Part shown: one piece after another, positions 43,419-51,758 of the stretch
Position numbering within the stretch: the stretch's first letter is position 1
How the letters are laid out: each line of letters opens with the position of its first letter
Assembly (NCBI GenBank): GCA_964526835.1
Contig: CAZGMK010000007.1
Location: 62,001-126,000, forward strand
Source: DAOSXA01 sp964526835
Lineage (GTDB): Bacteria; Zixibacteria; MSB-5A5; GN15; FEB-12
Direction of reading: 5' to 3'
DNA: 64,000 bases
Made by a program: the position numbers and the translations under genes
Notes under the pieces: generated by a model
The model's input: the letters and a program-made list of their open reading frames with translations, nothing else
The model's database searches: none
Told to the model about the DNA's origin: nothing

Positions 43419-43892
43419 TCAGAGCCCCCTGGCCAGTTTGAGGATGATCTGCCACTCCTTCGGGCGAACCGGCTGTACCGACAGACGCGACCCGCGCTGC
43501 GTGACCATCATCTCCTCGAGGCCGGGGGTTGCCTTGAGTTGCCGAAGCGGAATCACTTCGCTGAACCTGCGGGTGAGTCTGACATCGACCATGTACCAGA
43601 TCGGGCTGTTCTTGGTATGCTTGGGATCCGGGTGGTCGCTGCTGGGATCTTCGGCGGTGTGATCCGGATAACCGCCACGGGTTACCCTGACCAGCCCGGC
43701 GATGCCGGTGGGCTTGCCGGAGGAGTGATAGAAGAAGCCCTCGTCGCCCTTCTTGATTTCGTCACGCAGCAGGTTGCGGGCCTGGTAGTTACGGACCCCG
43801 TCCCAGTGAGTGGTTTGATTTATCTCGGCGGCGAGCCGGTCGATGGGATAGCAGCCCTCTTCGGTCTTAAACAGCCAGTATCGTTTGGGCAT
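43419..43892 (-). CDS. EVE domain protein
   Basis: The 157-residue protein starts PKRYWLFKTEE and contains WDGVRNYQARNLLRDEIKKGD, FFYHSSGKPTGIAGLVRV, DPKHTKNSPIWYMVDV and LEEMMVTQRGSRLSVQPV. These are the hallmark blocks of the EVE domain (PUA-like fold, thymocyte nuclear protein type), which recognises modified bases in DNA or RNA. A GAGGG/GGGAGG-type site precedes the ATG. It sits between the MBL gene and the DUF819 gene on the same strand with short gaps, so the three may form an operon. Confidence 0.95.
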   Translation of the reverse strand: MPKRYWLFKTEEGCYPIDRLAAEINQTTHWDGVRNYQARNLLRDEIKKGDEGFFYHSSGKPTGIAGLVRVTRGGYPDHTAEDPSSDHPDPKHTKNSPIWYMVDVRLTRRFSEVIPLRQLKATPGLEEMMVTQRGSRLSVQPVRPKEWQIILKLARGL

Positions 43893-43907
43893 TTCCCTCT
43901 ACCTCCC

Positions 43908-45092
43908 TCAATTCACCCACTTACACAATGTCCCGGCGACTATCGCCGCCGGGTTGCCGACCGCATAGCCCAGCAAAGCCATCAGAATCGATACCGGCAC
44001 CAGAGTCGGCTTGTGATGCGCCGCCACAATCGGCGCCGAGGCCGCACCACCAATGTTGGCCGCCGAGGCAATCGCGGCCGTGTGTACATCGACTTTGAAT
44101 ATCTTCGCCCCGGCCAGCAGGAACAGACCATGAATAGTAATCCAGATATAAGCGCCCAGCAGGAACCAGAACACCGACAAACTGAGGGTCGACAGATCGG
44201 CCTTGGCCCCCATACGGGCGACGAACAGGTAGATGAGCGCCATAGCCAGCGCATGCGACCCCGGAATACGACTGGCCTTGGTGAACGACAGCAACACGCC
44301 TATGACCGACACTATCAGCACCTTGTAGGTACTGGCGGTGAAAAACGGCTCCTCGACGGGATACGGCGGGATATACTCGGCCAACCAGCCCCCGAGGGCG
44401 GTTCCTCCGAACCCGAGGAGGATAAGATACAGGTAGTGGCGCATCTCGGGTTTGCCTTTGTCGGTGATGAGTTCGGCGGCGGCTTTCTCCATCGCCTCGA
44501 ACTTCTTCTGCGAAAGGCCGGTGAAGCGTCCGAACCAGCCCGCCAGGTTCTTGGAGGCCAGCAGCAGAGGCAGCCAGATCAGGTAAACACCGTTATCGGC
44601 AATGACCGCATAGCCGAAGTCCAGCGATGATTCATCGAGCTCGAAGGCCAGCGCCGCCGCCGCCATGTTGCCGGTGCCGCCAATCCAGCTTCCCGCCAGC
44701 GCCGCGAAACCCTTCCAGGTTTCCGGACCGAGACCGTGCTTGACCAGCCAGAAGGCGATCGGGGCGCCGATCACGACTCCGGCTGTGCCCAGGAGCATGA
44801 CGAATACACCCTTGCCCATCACCCTGATCGTCGCGCGGACATCCACATCCAGCAACATGATGACAAGAAACATGGGCAGGATATTGTCCCCCATAAAATC
44901 ATAGACACCGTGTTTGGTGGGAATCAGGCCGCTGTTGGACAGGGCCACCGGCACCAGGTAGATGAAGATGAGTGGCGGGATGTAGTTGAAAAACGTCCAG
45001 CCGGTGCGTTTCTCGATCCAGAAGAAGAACGACGTAACCGCGGCCAGTACCGCGATCACACCGGCCGGGGATGATATTAACGAGTCAGTCAT
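43908..45092 (-). CDS. DUF819 (YjcL-like) multi-pass membrane protein
   Basis: The 394-residue protein has about ten to eleven hydrophobic segments, starting with SPAGVIAVLAAVTSFFFW. Conserved-looking blocks are GDNILPMFLVIMLLDVDV, AALAGSWIGGTGNMAAAALA and ASAANIGGAASAPIVAA. The last two are the Gly-rich re-entrant-like signatures of DUF819/YjcL, a family of likely secondary transporters with unknown substrate. It is the upstream gene of a possible operon with the EVE and MBL genes. Confidence 0.92.
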   Translation of the reverse strand: MTDSLISSPAGVIAVLAAVTSFFFWIEKRTGWTFFNYIPPLIFIYLVPVALSNSGLIPTKHGVYDFMGDNILPMFLVIMLLDVDVRATIRVMGKGVFVMLLGTAGVVIGAPIAFWLVKHGLGPETWKGFAALAGSWIGGTGNMAAAALAFELDESSLDFGYAVIADNGVYLIWLPLLLASKNLAGWFGRFTGLSQKKFEAMEKAAAELITDKGKPEMRHYLYLILLGFGGTALGGWLAEYIPPYPVEEPFFTASTYKVLIVSVIGVLLSFTKASRIPGSHALAMALIYLFVARMGAKADLSTLSLSVFWFLLGAYIWITIHGLFLLAGAKIFKVDVHTAAIASAANIGGAASAPIVAAHHKPTLVPVSILMALLGYAVGNPAAIVAGTLCKWVN

Positions 45093-45209
45093 GCAGTCCT
45101 CATGCGGCTTAGCGGTTTTCGGGAATGTAGGGTTGAGACAGGCTCAAAGCAATCGTGAATTGATATGGATCATTTCCTTTAAGGTCCAATTGTGCGTATA
45201 TTAGAAGCC

Positions 45210-45728
45210 ATGACCGAACCGGTGCGATTGAAAGATCAGTATACCCGGGCCAAATGCTGCAGCCCCTCTCCCCCCGATCGGATCATCGGATACTTCAGCT
45301 TCGACCGGGTCAATATCAAAGTCCATTCATGCGGGTGTCCCAATCTGGATAAAGCCGAGCCGGACCGCCTGGTGGAACTCGCATGGGATGATATCCTGGC
45401 CGCGCCCGAATTCGTCCCGGACGAGGATTACAATGATCTCAATGACCTGGACTGGCGAATCATGCAGCACCATCGCGATTATGGGGTTGATTACTCGCTC
45501 AAGGTGGCGCGTGTTCTCCATGCCGGGAAACAGGCGGTATTCGACAGCCATGCGAAGCTGCGACAGATGGAGTTGCTGGAACGCGTGAAACCGCTGATAA
45601 TCCAGTATCGTAAAGGAATCGTGGACAATAAGTGGGTCAAACACCGTAACCATACCTACTATGACCTTACCGGCCGAGGGAACCAATACGTTGACTACCA
45701 CCTGAGCCGGAAGAGGCGGGCACGGTGA
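45210..45728 (+). CDS. small protein with RelA/SpoT-type zinc-finger motif
   Basis: ATG 45210 is preferred; a GTG at 45192 is also in frame. Residues 10-50 read RAKCCSPSPPDRIIGYFS and VNIKVHSCGCPN, the zinc-finger (CC) motif seen near the C-terminus of RelA/SpoT proteins, which normally carry AKCCxPxxGDxIxGY. No ppGpp synthetase domain is present. The remaining 120 residues are charged and helical (DLDWRIMQHHRDYGVDYSLK), with unknown fold, and the C-terminus is basic (DYHLSRKRRAR). Possible roles in RNA or ribosome binding are inference. Confidence 0.65.
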   Translation: MTEPVRLKDQYTRAKCCSPSPPDRIIGYFSFDRVNIKVHSCGCPNLDKAEPDRLVELAWDDILAAPEFVPDEDYNDLNDLDWRIMQHHRDYGVDYSLKVARVLHAGKQAVFDSHAKLRQMELLERVKPLIIQYRKGIVDNKWVKHRNHTYYDLTGRGNQYVDYHLSRKRRAR

Positions 45729-45834
45729 AGTCACCCGCCAGACTGCGTTTCGGTACGAACTTTGTCCCCGCTTCAGACGTACCTAGGCAGCATGGAATGA
45801 CTGTTAGAGTTGAACACATAAAGGAGAACAACAC

Positions 45835-48543
45835 ATGAATTGGAACCGTCTGATCGGCCTCGCAGCCGTTCTAACTCTCGCTTCGTTCCTGATCGCCGAC
45901 AGCAGTCAAGCGGGCCGCAGAGTCCGTACTATGGGTACTCCGTCGGCGAGCGAGGGAAAAGCAGAGACACCCAAGGGCGCACCCGGCGAGGAGAAGCCCT
46001 TCGCCGAGTTGACCAAGGACAAAGTCGTTGTAGAGGGCTTATTCTCCTTCTACCAGGACACCACCGAGGAATCGTGGCTGATGGCTGTCAAGCCGGAACA
46101 GATCGGTCCGACTTACCTGTGCAACATCACGCGTTCGCAATCGGCCGGGGCCTTCTACGATCACAGCTCGATGGGTGCGACCTATCCCTTCTACCTGAAG
46201 CGGGTCGGCAAGCAACTGATGATGATGGAACGCAATCTGCGCTTCCGGGCCGATTCATCGGCGGCCCTGGGGCGTGCGGTCCGAAAAGGTGTCAGCGACC
46301 ATTTGCTCGCCTCGGCCAAAATCATCTCGATGCCGGATGATTCAACCGGCGCCGTGCTGATCAAAGCTGATGACTTGTTCATCTGGGATATTCAGAACGT
46401 GAACTATTTCGTCGGTCAGCGAGGCAAGACCGGCCTGAACCTGGATGCCGGTAACAGCTATTTCGAGCTCGTCAAGTCGTTCCCCGAGAACAGCGAGATC
46501 GATGTGCGCCTGCACTACAAGACCAGCAAGCCGATACCGAGTCGGGCGACCATGCAAAACCCGTACTCGCTCTTTCACCTGTACCATTTCTCTCTATCGG
46601 CCATACCCGAGAGCGACTATGTCCCGCGCTACGGCGATGATCGCATCGGTCACTTCATGACCATGTATCAGGACTATACAAATCTCGACACCGAGTCGCC
46701 CTATGTGCGGTACATCAATCGGTGGCATCTGAAGAAGAAGGACCCGAATGCGGAGTTGAGCGAACCGGTCGAGCCTATTGTCTTCTGGGTCGAGAATACA
46801 GTCCCGGAGGAATACCGACAGGCGGTAGCCGAGGGTATCGAGTTCTGGAATCCTTCATTCGAGAGAATCGGCTTCAAGAATGCGGTCGTGGCCAAGCAGA
46901 TGCCCGATGACGCCGATTGGGATCCGGCTGATGTTCGGTATAACGTGGTGCGCTGGATGGTCAATCCGGGAGCCGCCTACGCGGTTGGCCCAAGCCGCGC
47001 CAACCCGCTCACCGGTCAGATCTATGATGCGGATATCCGCTTCTCGGCCGACTGGGTGCGCTACATGTACAACCAGGTCGAGCGATTCATCGAACCGGTA
47101 TCGTTTACGGGACAAAGCGAGATTCAGGAAGACCCCATGCTGACCCCCGAGGCGCTGTCAATTGCTCACGGACCGTGCTGCACTTACGCCCGTGACGCCG
47201 CCGAACAAGCCGCCTTCGGCATGGCCTACATTTCGAGCGTTGACTACGATGATATGGCCGACAAAGACTCCATAATGCAGGCGTACGTGCATTCGTATCT
47301 GCGCGAGATAATCGCGCACGAGGTCGGTCACACCCTGGGTTTTCGTCACAATTTCAAGGCCTCGACAATCTACACTCTCGAGCAGATCAACGATCCGGAC
47401 TTCACGGCCACGCACAGCACCTCCGGCACGATTATGGATTACCTGCCACCCAACATCGCCGGTCCGGACCAGCCCCAGGGGGACTTCTACGCCGCCGTAC
47501 CGGGGCCATTCGATGACTGGATGATCGAGTACGCCTACAGCGACTTCGGCGCCGAGTCGCCTGACGATGAAGTCGAGGAATTGGAAGGAATCGCCTCCAG
47601 GGCCGGGCAGCCGGAGTTGATTTACGGTACCGATGAGGACGCATTCGGCTGGAGCACGCGCTCGGTGGATCCTTACTGCAATCTCCACGACCAGGGTGCC
47701 GACCCGCTCGGCTACGCAATCCACCGAGTCAACCTGACCCGCCATCTTTGGCGTAACGAGATGGATCGGTTCGAGAAGCCGGGCGAGCGATACCAGGAAG
47801 TGTACAACGCCTTTGTGCAGGGCTGGCGCCCCTACTCGGAAATGGCCCTGATCGCCTCGAAGTACATCGGCGGCCTGACTCGATCGAACCATCACGTCGG
47901 CGACGCCGACCAGCCACCGTTTGCGGTGGTCTCCGCCGACGAGCAGCGCCGCGCCGTCCGCGCCCTCGGTGAGTACGTGTTCGCAGCCGATGAGTTCCTG
48001 CTTCCGGCCGCGCTTCTCAACCGCCTGCAACCTGAGCGCCTGCCGGACTTTAACTGGACGGCCATGAAGCGCCCGATTGACTACCCTATCCATCAGAATG
48101 TCCTGGGCATCCAGATGACCGCCATTGACAGGCTGTACAGCCCGGATGTGGTCGGTCGTCTGCTCAACAACATACAGCGGTTCGGGGAGGGCGAAGAACC
48201 GTACACGATGTATGAGATGTTCACCGAGGTGCGCCGTTCGATCTGGGGCGAGATCGTAACTCCCGACAACGTGAACAGCTTCCGCCGCCAGTTGCAGCTG
48301 GCGCACCTGGATAAGGTGATCGATATTCTCCTCAGTCCGGCGGCGAAGTACCCGGCCGACGCGCGCACCCTGGCCGCCAACGATCTTGATATTCTCGAGG
48401 GAGCTGCAAAGCGGGCACTTACCTCGGGTCGACTGGATGAGATGTCGAAGGCGCACTTCAATCAGGTTATCCGCAGGATTCAGGCGGCTGAGTCGGCCAG
48501 TTTGGAGTTCACCGAAACCCCGAAAGCGCCCGGTCAGTCCTGA
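45835..48543 (+). CDS. secreted zinc-dependent met-zincin-like metalloprotease (DUF5117 type)
   Basis: The 902-residue product has a signal peptide (RLIGLAAVLTLASFLIADSSQA). About residues 60-330 contain the beta-rich N-terminal region typical of DUF5117/DUF5118-type proteins (SFYQDTTEESWLMAV, DIQNVNYFVG). The catalytic site is HEVGHTLGFRH: His495, Glu496, His499 and His505, followed by SGTIMDYLPPN, with Met in the met-turn. The C-terminal 250 residues are helical. These are large outer-surface peptidases of bacteria such as Bacteroidetes and myxobacteria. AAGGAG precedes the start. Substrates are unknown. Confidence 0.9.
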   Translation: MNWNRLIGLAAVLTLASFLIADSSQAGRRVRTMGTPSASEGKAETPKGAPGEEKPFAELTKDKVVVEGLFSFYQDTTEESWLMAVKPEQIGPTYLCNITRSQSAGAFYDHSSMGATYPFYLKRVGKQLMMMERNLRFRADSSAALGRAVRKGVSDHLLASAKIISMPDDSTGAVLIKADDLFIWDIQNVNYFVGQRGKTGLNLDAGNSYFELVKSFPENSEIDVRLHYKTSKPIPSRATMQNPYSLFHLYHFSLSAIPESDYVPRYGDDRIGHFMTMYQDYTNLDTESPYVRYINRWHLKKKDPNAELSEPVEPIVFWVENTVPEEYRQAVAEGIEFWNPSFERIGFKNAVVAKQMPDDADWDPADVRYNVVRWMVNPGAAYAVGPSRANPLTGQIYDADIRFSADWVRYMYNQVERFIEPVSFTGQSEIQEDPMLTPEALSIAHGPCCTYARDAAEQAAFGMAYISSVDYDDMADKDSIMQAYVHSYLREIIAHEVGHTLGFRHNFKASTIYTLEQINDPDFTATHSTSGTIMDYLPPNIAGPDQPQGDFYAAVPGPFDDWMIEYAYSDFGAESPDDEVEELEGIASRAGQPELIYGTDEDAFGWSTRSVDPYCNLHDQGADPLGYAIHRVNLTRHLWRNEMDRFEKPGERYQEVYNAFVQGWRPYSEMALIASKYIGGLTRSNHHVGDADQPPFAVVSADEQRRAVRALGEYVFAADEFLLPAALLNRLQPERLPDFNWTAMKRPIDYPIHQNVLGIQMTAIDRLYSPDVVGRLLNNIQRFGEGEEPYTMYEMFTEVRRSIWGEIVTPDNVNSFRRQLQLAHLDKVIDILLSPAAKYPADARTLAANDLDILEGAAKRALTSGRLDEMSKAHFNQVIRRIQAAESASLEFTETPKAPGQS

Positions 48544-48570
48544 TCTTGTCGAGGAACGACACGATCTCTG

Positions 48571-48602
48571 GGGCGCGGCCATCAGGACCGCGCCCTCCTT
48601 TT
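48571..48602 (+). terminator. intrinsic terminator after met-zincin gene
   Basis: GGGCGCGG (48571-48578) pairs with CCGCGCCC (48588-48595), followed by TCCTTTTT. It lies 28 bases after the stop codon. Confidence 0.8.
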
Positions 48603-48625
48603 GAGCTCATCTGAAGGTGCAAACA

Positions 48626-49402
48626 ATGAACGATATTCTGGGTTTTCTCAACAGTCACGCCTCGGTCCGGCAGTTCACGGATGACTCGATCAGCCTGGAT
48701 CAGGAGAACCAGATCGTCGCGACGGCCGAACGTTCGCCGACTTCATCCAACCTGCATGCCTGGTCGGTCATTTCGGTGCGCGACCGACGGACCAAGGAAC
48801 GTTTGGCTGAACTGTGCGGCGGTCAGCAGCACGTGGCTCAGGCGGCTGTCTTTCTCGTATTCTGCGCCGACATGAGTCGCCTGGCGGGCCTGGCTCGCGA
48901 CCGTGATTACGTCTTTCACGGCGGCTCGGCGGAGTCTTTCATAGTGGCGACTGTCGATGCCGCGCTGGCCGGCTCCCGCGCTCTCATGGCGGCACAGGCG
49001 ATGGGACTCGGCGGCGTGATGGTGGGCGGAATCCGCAACTACCCAGACAAGGTGTGCGAATTGCTGAAGATGCCTGAGCTGGTCTATCCGGTGTTCGGGA
49101 TGTCGCTGGGCAAGCCGGCCAAAACGGCCAAGATCAAGCAGCGACTGCCGGCCAAAGGTCTTCATTTTCAGGAACGGTACAGGGAAGATCAAATCGGTCC
49201 GGCCATTGCCGAGTACGACAGAACAATAAGCGCCCTGGGCTATCTTCGCGGGCGTGAGGTGGAACCGGACAAGTACCCTGACTTTGACGGTGAATACTCG
49301 TGGTCGGAGCACAGCGCGCGACGCATGGCGAGCGAGGACCCGCTGGTCAGGCGGCCGGAGATGATGGAGTTTCTTCGCAGGCGGGGCTTTCTTGTCGAGT
49401 AG
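48626..49402 (+). CDS. nitroreductase-family flavoprotein (NfsA-like)
   Basis: The start at ATG 48626 has GAAGG upstream; a GTG at 48617 is also in frame. The 258-residue protein has the family opening (LGFLNSHASVRQFTD), the FMN-contact region SPTSSNLHAWSVI, the helix QAMGLGGVMVGGIRN and the conserved block PVFGMSLGKPA. Its length and C-terminal extension (RYREDQIGPAIAEYDRTI) match NfsA/FRP-type oxygen-insensitive NADPH nitroreductases. It reduces nitro or quinone compounds with FMN; the substrate is not defined. It is convergent with the LOG-like gene 15 bp downstream. Confidence 0.92.
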   Translation: MNDILGFLNSHASVRQFTDDSISLDQENQIVATAERSPTSSNLHAWSVISVRDRRTKERLAELCGGQQHVAQAAVFLVFCADMSRLAGLARDRDYVFHGGSAESFIVATVDAALAGSRALMAAQAMGLGGVMVGGIRNYPDKVCELLKMPELVYPVFGMSLGKPAKTAKIKQRLPAKGLHFQERYREDQIGPAIAEYDRTISALGYLRGREVEPDKYPDFDGEYSWSEHSARRMASEDPLVRRPEMMEFLRRRGFLVE

Positions 49403-49417
49403 CCCCCATGGCCCTGC

Positions 49418-50287
49418 TCACACTTCGCCCGCGGGCTCGGGTCCCTCGAAGAACGTCTTGATGTAGTCCCAGGCATCCTCGGCGGTGTCGGCGTAGCGGA
49501 AGAGCTTGATGTCCTCGGGAGCTATAGTGCCCTCGTCCACCAGATACTCAAAGTTGACCAGCCCGCGCCAGTACTTCTCGCCAAACAGCACAATCGGTCG
49601 GGGACGAATCTTCTGGGTTTGTATCAGCGTCAGAGCCTCGAATAGCTCGTCCAATGTCCCATATCCTCCCGGGAACGCCACGAGCGCTTTGGCACGCAGC
49701 ATGAAGTGCATTTTGCGCATCGCGAAATAGTGAAACTGGAAGCAGAGTTCGGGCGTGATATATGGATTGGGCACCTGTTCCAGTGGCAGCGTGATATTCA
49801 TACCGATGCTCTTGGCTCCGACCTCCCAGCTTCCCCTGTTGGCTGCTTCCATGATACCGGGGCCGCCCCCGGTGACGATGACGTATTCCCGGTCGTGGTT
49901 GCGCTGGCTGTCTTCCGAGACCAGGCGACCAAATTTCCGGGCCTCCTCATAATAACCCGATTTCGCCACGACAGCTTTGGCTATTCGCAAATCGCGACGC
50001 AATTCTCGGTCTTTCGGGCGACGCTTGAGCTTGCGCTCGATCCGACGGACTTCCTTTTCGGCCTCGGCTTTCTCGGAAATCCGGGTCCCGCCGAATACAA
50101 CTATGGTCGACTTGATCCGCTCCTTGCGCAGGAGCTCTTCGGGCTTCATCAGCTCTATCTGCAGACGGTAGGGACGCGCGCAATCCTGCGACATGAAATC
50201 GTCATCATAGTAGGCGACCTTGTAAGCCGGCGAGCGTTCCAACCGGCGAATCATCCTGGCCTTTTCGGCCTTAGTCAACTTGGCCAT
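49418..50287 (-). CDS. LOG/TIGR00730-like Rossmann fold protein
   Basis: The 289-residue protein has FGGTRISEKAEAE, VTGGGPGIMEAANRG, and PGGYGTLDELFEALTL, the two signature blocks of LOG-type phosphoribohydrolases (cytokinin-activating type, formerly annotated lysine decarboxylase). A longer N-terminal part (about 75 residues) is rich in Lys and Arg. Family members release the base from nucleoside 5'-monophosphates. It lies 73 bp after pfkA on the same strand and may be co-transcribed with it. GGAG precedes the ATG. Confidence 0.92.
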   Translation of the reverse strand: MAKLTKAEKARMIRRLERSPAYKVAYYDDDFMSQDCARPYRLQIELMKPEELLRKERIKSTIVVFGGTRISEKAEAEKEVRRIERKLKRRPKDRELRRDLRIAKAVVAKSGYYEEARKFGRLVSEDSQRNHDREYVIVTGGGPGIMEAANRGSWEVGAKSIGMNITLPLEQVPNPYITPELCFQFHYFAMRKMHFMLRAKALVAFPGGYGTLDELFEALTLIQTQKIRPRPIVLFGEKYWRGLVNFEYLVDEGTIAPEDIKLFRYADTAEDAWDYIKTFFEGPEPAGEV

Positions 50288-50360
50288 TCGGACTCCACTA
50301 ATTGCGAGCGCCGGTCCCTCGCAGGTACCGGCGCAATCGGATCGTTATTCCTGTTCCAAC

Positions 50361-51509
50361 TCAGTGGCTCGGTATATGTTCCTCGTAGTGCTCATCAAGC
50401 GGAACGCCTTCGGGATGTCCCAGGCAAATACCCAGGGCCTGCGCCGCATGAACAAGCGTGTCGCCCGGCTGCACCAGGCGCAGCTTGCCCGCCACGTCTT
50501 CAATCGGGACCGAGTCCATCCGGTTGTCCTTGAGCACCACCATTCGCCCGGTTTCACCGGAAGCGGCCAGGCGCATGGCTTCAACCCCGAAGCGAGTTGC
50601 CAGCAGCCGATCATATGCGGTCGGCGAGCCGCCGCGCAGCAGGTGCCCCAGAACGGTTACGCGACATTCGATGTTTGTCAGGCCCTCGATCTGGGCAGCC
50701 AGTTGATGGCCTATGCCGCCGAGGCGAACGGCGTCCGGAGAAGTCTCAATCTTGCGCGCCACAACCATCTCGCCGCCCGCCACCCTGGCACCCTCGCCGA
50801 TTACGACGATCGAGAAGTTCTTACCGCGGGCTCGGCGGGACCTCACCGCATCGCACACGGCTTCAACATCGTAGGGAAACTCGGGCATCAGAATGATATC
50901 ACCGCCGCCGGCCATTCCGGAGGCCAGGGCCAGCCAGCCGGCATACCGGCCCATCACTTCCACAATCATGACTCGGTGGTGCGACTGGGCGGTCGTATGA
51001 ATCTTGTCGACAGCCCAAGTGGCAGTGGCTACCGCGGAGTCAAAGCCGAAGGTGACGTCGGTGCCGACCAGGTCATTGTCGATCGTCTTCGGCACACCGA
51101 TTATGGGAAGCCCTTTCTTCATCATTCCGGCCGAGGCAGCCATCGTGCCATCGCCGCCAATGGCGATCATTGTATCCAGGCCGAGCCCCTCGAAATTGCG
51201 GACCGCCTCACTGGAGCGGTCCAGGTAGATGTACTGGTCATCGTTTTGGAGCACCGGAAACCGGAAAGGATCGGCCCGATTTGACGTGCCCAGGATGGTG
51301 CCACCCATGGACAGAATCCCCGAGGCATCGTCCGGATCGATCACCCGGTAGCGGTTCTGGATCAGGCCTTCGTAGCCGTCGAGAAAGCCGATCACTTTCA
51401 CATCGTACATACCGTGTGCGGCTTTGACTATCGCCCGAATTACGGCATTGAGGCCGGGGCAGTCGCCGCCGCCGGTCAGAATTCCTACTCTTTTCACAGT
51501 CTTCGGCAT
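50361..51509 (-). CDS. pfkA: 6-phosphofructokinase (group III ATP-type)
   Basis: The 382-residue protein has the N-terminal GGGDCPGLNAVIRA, the nucleotide-binding GGDGT at about 118-122 and PKTIDND at about 140-146. The Gly after GGD points to ATP as phosphate donor; the Lys in PKTIDND is seen in group III PFKs and in PPi-dependent enzymes, so the donor is not fully settled. FGFDSAVATATWAVDKI and MGRYAGWLALASG bind fructose-6-phosphate. It controls glycolytic entry from glycogen-derived sugar phosphates. AGGAAG precedes the ATG. Confidence 0.93.
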   Translation of the reverse strand: MPKTVKRVGILTGGGDCPGLNAVIRAIVKAAHGMYDVKVIGFLDGYEGLIQNRYRVIDPDDASGILSMGGTILGTSNRADPFRFPVLQNDDQYIYLDRSSEAVRNFEGLGLDTMIAIGGDGTMAASAGMMKKGLPIIGVPKTIDNDLVGTDVTFGFDSAVATATWAVDKIHTTAQSHHRVMIVEVMGRYAGWLALASGMAGGGDIILMPEFPYDVEAVCDAVRSRRARGKNFSIVVIGEGARVAGGEMVVARKIETSPDAVRLGGIGHQLAAQIEGLTNIECRVTVLGHLLRGGSPTAYDRLLATRFGVEAMRLAASGETGRMVVLKDNRMDSVPIEDVAGKLRLVQPGDTLVHAAQALGICLGHPEGVPLDEHYEEHIPSH

Positions 51510-51758
51510 ACTTTCTTCCTGAGCCGTTGGGGTGAGCTTTGCTCATTCGCAGGACCGCAGGGCCTCCCTATCGCGGTCCGATCGGGGCCTATAGTCCCTT
51601 GTTCGGCATTGACATTCCTATTCTAAACGAACCGGTGGCGACTTGTCAACGTTGTTAGATGGCGTAAGGCATTCAGTTATTAGTTGATTCGGGCGATAAT
51701 AAATAGGATAAGTAGTGTCCACTGGATGTGGTAAACGACTGAAGGGACTACGTTTGTA

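Noticed and set aside
47158..48582. Long minus-strand frame opposite the met-zincin gene
   Set aside because: It has no recognisable domain and is fully covered by the conserved plus-strand metalloprotease.
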